Assembly (NCBI GenBank): GCA_003485765.1
Contig: DNHS01000011.1
Location: 704-64,703 of the forward strand
Origin: Candidatus Omnitrophota bacterium
Lineage (GTDB): Bacteria; Omnitrophota; Gorgyraeia; Gorgyraeales; Gorgyraeaceae
Reading direction: 5' to 3'
Length of the DNA: 64,000 nucleotides
The number at the start of each line of letters is the position of its first letter. The stretch's first letter is position 1. Below the pieces are notes generated by a model. The model saw nothing but the letters and a program-made list of their open reading frames with translations, did not search any database and was not told the DNA's origin. Positions 56,601 to 62,600 of the stretch are shown here, piece after piece. The position numbers and the translations under genes are program-made.

Positions 56601-59600
56601 GCTTCGTCCCTTATGGGGGTTCGCAATGACAGTTTAAGGGTTATTCCGTTAGCCGAGATGACGCTCCGTAAGGTTCCAAAGAAACCAGTAGAGCAGGGCG
56701 AACCGGTTAGTGAGGAAATCAATACAGCAGTAACAGCTGAGGCTGAAAATGCTGCTGCAGCAGCCAAAGCGCAGAAAGTTGATACTGTTCAGGCTGAAGC
56801 TGTTGTAGGTAATGCTATCCAGTCACTCATTCATTTAACCAACCAGGTTACCAATCTAATCAATAATATGGGCGAAGGTAAATACGCGTCTCAACCTAAT
56901 GCTTTAGAAGGCATTCAAAGGCAGCTTAAAGCTGTTGTTGAGAGGGTGGTTGATGTTGATAAAATTCCTGCCTCAACTTCCGGCATAGATGTTGTCAAAG
57001 GCCAAATCAGGACTCTTGAGATATTGTTAGGATTTCTTGAGGCATTGGAGCCTGGTAAAAGCGCGACAGGCATGGCTCCGGAACAGGCGGACAGCCCTGA
57101 TTCTTTAGCTAATATTATCAGCCAGCTGCAGATTATCCTGGCGCAATTTCAGGCAGAGAGAGTTAAATTAGGCAATAAAATAGAAGAATGGCGTTTTCAG
57201 CGTTCGCTGACTGGCCTGTCAGGTTTGGAGAAATTTCTTGGAGCTGTGATAGCGTTAACAGCTATTATTATTGCTCCTTTTGGTATCGGGTATCTGGCTG
57301 GAGGGATATCAGGGGTAGTGGCAGTATGGTTTGCGCTCTTTTTACTGACTGTTTCATGGGCGCCGCTTGACTGGTTTATGAAAGAAGATTGGAAAGCAGG
57401 GACTGTAAGCCTGGGCATTGCGACATTAGCGCTCTTATTTCTGCCTAAGTTTGGAGTGAGCGCCGCAGACTATTTGATTTATCCCTGGACGGCGTGGATG
57501 GCCATAGGAATGTTTAGAATGATTCTTGGCGGAATTAGAGGAAATAGAAACGATTTTTCTGCAGTAGAAGCTGACGCATACCAAGGTATTGATTTTAGTC
57601 AAATAGCAGTTAACTTGCGGAATTCATGGCCTGTCCGCTTATTAAACTGGCTTACATTTAGTGTAATTTTCCCTGCTATTCAATTGGTTTCTGAACAGAT
57701 TCGGCAGGCGCTTAGCGATGATGAGTTTAAAAAGCAGATTGCGGCATTGGGCGATACCATTGTACAGTCGTATCAAGAGGCAGTAACCGCAGGCAATGCC
57801 TTGCAGGAAACAGTGAAAGATGTCCAAGGCGAGATGGAAGCTATTCAGGGAGAGATGGGCCGCCTGTCAATAAATGTAGAGACAGCAGGAAATGAAATAA
57901 CAGGACTCTTTTCGCAGTTTAAAGAGCTGGAAAAATTATCTCAGAAGCTTGAAGATGAGATTGGCCAGGCAAGGCAGGAGGTTGAAAAACGTTGGGCTGA
58001 TGCATTGCCTGCGGCAAGGGCAAAGGCTGAACAAGTTAAGGCATTACATAGCCAGATGTCTGCGTTAGCAGATGACAGCCAGGTTCATATAGATAGAATT
58101 CATACTTTTGACCACGAACGCAAACAAGCGCTTCTGGCGCGTTTTTCAGCCTTACGCGAATCCATTGAAAAGCTAAATAGCGGGGTCGCTAAAACAAAAG
58201 AGGTATTAGATGCGTTAGAGCTCCAAGTGCAAAAGAGCAGGAATTCTCTTAAGCAAAGAAATTTGGCTGTTGCCCAGCAGCACGTGAACACGGGTAAACA
58301 GCTTGTTGCGCTTGCAGAGCAGTTGTTGGAACAAGTAGATAAAGGTGTTAGAGATGCGGAGCTTGAATGGGAGCCTGCGATTACAGATGACGCGGTTAGT
58401 CAGGGGCAATTCGAAGTTAATCTGGAACAGGAAAAAGAAGCGCTCCGCGTAGATAAACAGCGCATGGCTGATTTGCTTTTAAAAGCCGCGAGCCTTGTTG
58501 AAGAGATGGTTATTGAAAAGCAAGTTATTAGAGCTGAGACAGCCCATGTAATTACAAATGCCAGAGCAGCTGGCGGGCAGCTACGGCGTGCCACTATGAC
58601 AATGGAAGAAAGTCTCGAAGCTATAAGACTGCGCTCAGGAGGATTGAGCGGAGAGGTTGACACGGCAGGACAAAAGCTTCAAGAAGCATTGGATAAATTA
58701 GGCAAATCGCGAAGCGCTGCTGATAAGGAGATTGGTAATATAATACAAGCCAGGGCTAAAGGCGATACTGCTCTTAAGGAAATTGGGCGTTTTCGCGATG
58801 ACTTGATAGGCAAACGAGTAGATAGTAAGAGTGTTCAAACGAAATTGCTGGAGCTTAGCCTGCAGGTTGAACAAGCGCAGGATGCCATTAACACAGCAGG
58901 AGAAACTGCCAAAGCATTACTGCCTAATCAAAAGATATGGAATGAAGCTTTGCAAGCTATGATGTTAGTAGCGCGAACAGCCCATGATGTTTTAAGCCGT
59001 CAATATGAAAGAACGCGTTTAGCAGAAGAAAGGCTTACCGAAGCTGAAGCAGTCAATATGTCCGGCTCAGAAGAATATCAAGCGCTTATTGCTTCAGGCC
59101 AGGCTGAAAAGCTGGCTATGGCTAGCCTTAATGCTGATATTGAGACAATGATTAGTCGCGGCCTCGCAGATATTGCAGAAAGCCTGCTTGCAACACGGGC
59201 GCAGAGAGCGCTCCTGATAAAGACTTATACGGACTGGATTGCGTCAGTTAAAGCCGCGAGAGAAAACATGGGGCAGCAGCTTGCGTTGTTTGGAGAAGCG
59301 CTGGAACGCATTGATTATCTGATTGAAGAGCGCAAGAGCCAAAAAGCGCTGCAGCTTTCGCTGCAAGCAAAGTTCCGACAATTAGAAGAGGAATTGCGGC
59401 CAGGAGAAGTAACTTTGGAAATTAGAGGGGAAGACTGGATAAGAATGATTGGCGATGAAAATTTATTGAGAGTATTGATTGAAAAAAATCCTTTTCTTAG
59501 AGTAGATAATATTGCTTATGTATTGAGCAACAATGGCGCGCCAGTTATTTTATATATAAGAATTCAGGTACTCTCTCCGGATGAACGTATTTTTAGACCT

Positions 59601-62600
59601 ATAGAGGTTGGTTTTGGGTTTGAAGCCAGACAAGAAACATTAAGGATAGCTAAAGAGCGTATGCAGGAATTGAGGGCTATTTCTGATCCTCTGCTAAAGT
59701 TATTGGAGGATATGCGAGAACAATTCGGTATTCCAGAGACAGCTATTAAGTGGGAAGATAGCCGCAGTTCAGTTAAAGGACGGATGCTGGTACGCCGCTT
59801 GCCTCCTGCTGAAGAAGATAAAGGTATTCCAATACAAGATGTATTTGGCTATGGGATTCTAGGAGCAATCGAAAAGAGTCGACAGCCTGAGTGGGTAGAC
59901 CAACTTATAAAAGCGCAAGAAACAGAACCTGGTTCTTTGCTTGAAGAGTTCGTGAGGTTTATGGAAAGTGGCAGGACTACTACTGATCCCAGGAGCAGGC
60001 CTGGATGGGCAAGTAGTGGAGGGTGGGGTAGCGCAATGCCGGCTGAACGAAAATTGCAGGAAGTAAGCCTTGTTACTGCAGATAGCGCTGTCATGCATCG
60101 GCCTAATGTAGGGTGGCATAACGATGCGGGAAGATTATGGCGCAGACAAGGAATAGGCGGGCTTTTGCCAATATTTACCCGTATGTTCAAGGCAGTTGGC
60201 ATTGATGGCCTGAAGCGTATTTTATTTTTTCAGCCTTTACTGGAATGGTTATGCTTTACAGTTTTACCAAGTTCCATTGCTATATATATAACAGGCCAGC
60301 CTATTACCAGCCCTGAAGGGTTACTGATATTCGGGGTAGTCGGCGTATTTATGCAGATTCCTTTCTTGCTGGGGCATATAAGCGATAAAAGATTATTATT
60401 ACCAGCTGCGCTTGTCGCAATAGGCGCTAGCTTACCAGGCGCATTGTTAGTTTTAGGATTTAGCCTGCCTTTGGCTGTGGTGGCGCTTGGGCCGCTAATT
60501 GCGCATATAGCAATAAACTCAGTTTTTAGAATATATTTATTATCAATAGATACGCTGCCTTCCAATAGTGATGCTTTTAGTGAGATAAGCGCAAGGGCGC
60601 CGCCTTTTGTACTGCGCGCGATTTGGCTACGACTTGTTATTAATAATGTTTTAAAGGTTATATCAGAAGATAAAAAAGTAATTTTAACCGGACATAATAA
60701 TTATGAAGCAATAAAAGAAGTTTATTATGAAATTGCCCGCAGGAAACCGGAAGCCCTTGATAAAATCTATATACGCCCCAAATATATTACCAAAAATATA
60801 ACTCCAAGGGTTAAAGCAAAATTAGACAAACTAAAATCAAAATATCCAGATACATTGCCACTTAATATATTAATCAATGTTACCATTATTGAAGGGAAAG
60901 ACGGGATTCGTATTTATAGAGCTCCGCTTTTAAGAGAACTTAAAAATAATGAGGTTTATAGGCTTAATCTTGAAAGCTCAGTCCAGAATGGAGTTGGCGA
61001 GTTTGCGCTAAGAAAAGAGAATTTCCCTGCAGATGACCCTGAAAGAGTTATAGTCTGCGAATTAGCTGGCAGGCTTGTGAGCGGAGTTATAACCTATATT
61101 AAAGAAGGAGATATCCCTAATACGTACAACATGCTTAGAGATGAATTTGAAAATAAGGAGGTGTTGTTAAAGGGCGAGGTTACTCTCTGGTGTTACTGGA
61201 TTTTCTCAAGAAGCATAACACTTTGGCCCAAGGCATTGATTTATTTTATAGGAGAATGGATTAAATTTATATCAAGCGGCCGCAGAACGCCTAAACCAAG
61301 CTGGAAGAAAATAAAATTAAGAGGTTTGGGTTCACAGACTGTAGATGCAGTTATAGAATATGTAAAACATCTTAAAACTATCTTTGGAGATGATGTTCAA
61401 ATAGTGATAGCAGCTTATAGCAGGGCAAGTGAATATTACAAATTTCATGCAAAGGTTATGATAGAAAATGAAAATGACTATATAAATAAGTTCTTTAAGC
61501 AATTTAATGTGATTTGGGGTGGACATTCTGGCATAAATTATTACCCATACGCAGTTGTTAAAAAAGAAACAGAAGATAAATACAATAAAGCAGGTTTTGA
61601 CGAGTTGTTTGCGTATCTATTATGGCTTAAAGACAAGAAATATAAACTTGCTGAGGCGCATAAATATTTTGGCCTGTTTTTAATTGAACATCAGGAATAT
61701 AGAGTTTTTGATGATACAATCTGGTTTCATTGCAGAAATGCCTTAGCAAAAGGCATGGTTCCTGTAGTTGGGCCTGTCCAACTCAACAGCAGGCCAGAGG
61801 ATATCGAAGGTGGTTATGCAAATGTGCCGGTATTCTATAGAGGAGAGCAGAGACGTCAGATTATAACAAACTCTATTTTGAATAATGAGGCCATAAAAAA
61901 CAGATTGGGAGATGCTGAGGGAGCTGAATTAAGAACGATATACGATAATATTATTGACCTGGCTGTTCAGGCTATTATTGATGGAGAAGTAAATAAGGAA
62001 AAATTAGATAAGCTATGTGGTGATTTAAGAGGCCGCGCTCCGTCGAACCCGGAAAAGATAGGCGAATTTCTTTTAGATTTATATTATTTATTAAGAAATG
62101 AAAATTATTTTAATTTAGAGAAACAAACCCTCCTTAAAATCTTTACAAGATTATTTGCGGAATTAATAGCTCCGTTTAGAATGACGAGGCCCGCAGATGT
62201 TCGATATCCTGCTAAAATGGCTGATAATATTTCGAAGGCGTTAGATAATTCAATAAGCAGAGCAGAAACCCTGATAGCTAAAATTGGAGGAGAATTTAGA
62301 GTAAAAGAAACTAAATTATCGGATATAGAAACTACTATTGAATTTGTTAATGAAACAGATAAACCATTTATATCCTGCCAAAAAATAAGAGTTTCTTCTG
62401 AAGTTGAGATTACCCAGATAAGATTTGAAGATGGCGCAAATGTTGAGATAATTGCAAAAGGAGATGCTGAAAATAGAAGTTATATTATGGTAGATGGGTC
62501 AATGAGCGTAACCTACCCTGCGCTAAAGAAGGTTTTAGAGGCGCTTGGTATTGAGATTTCAAAGATAGAAAAAATTATCATTACCCACGCAGATATGGAC

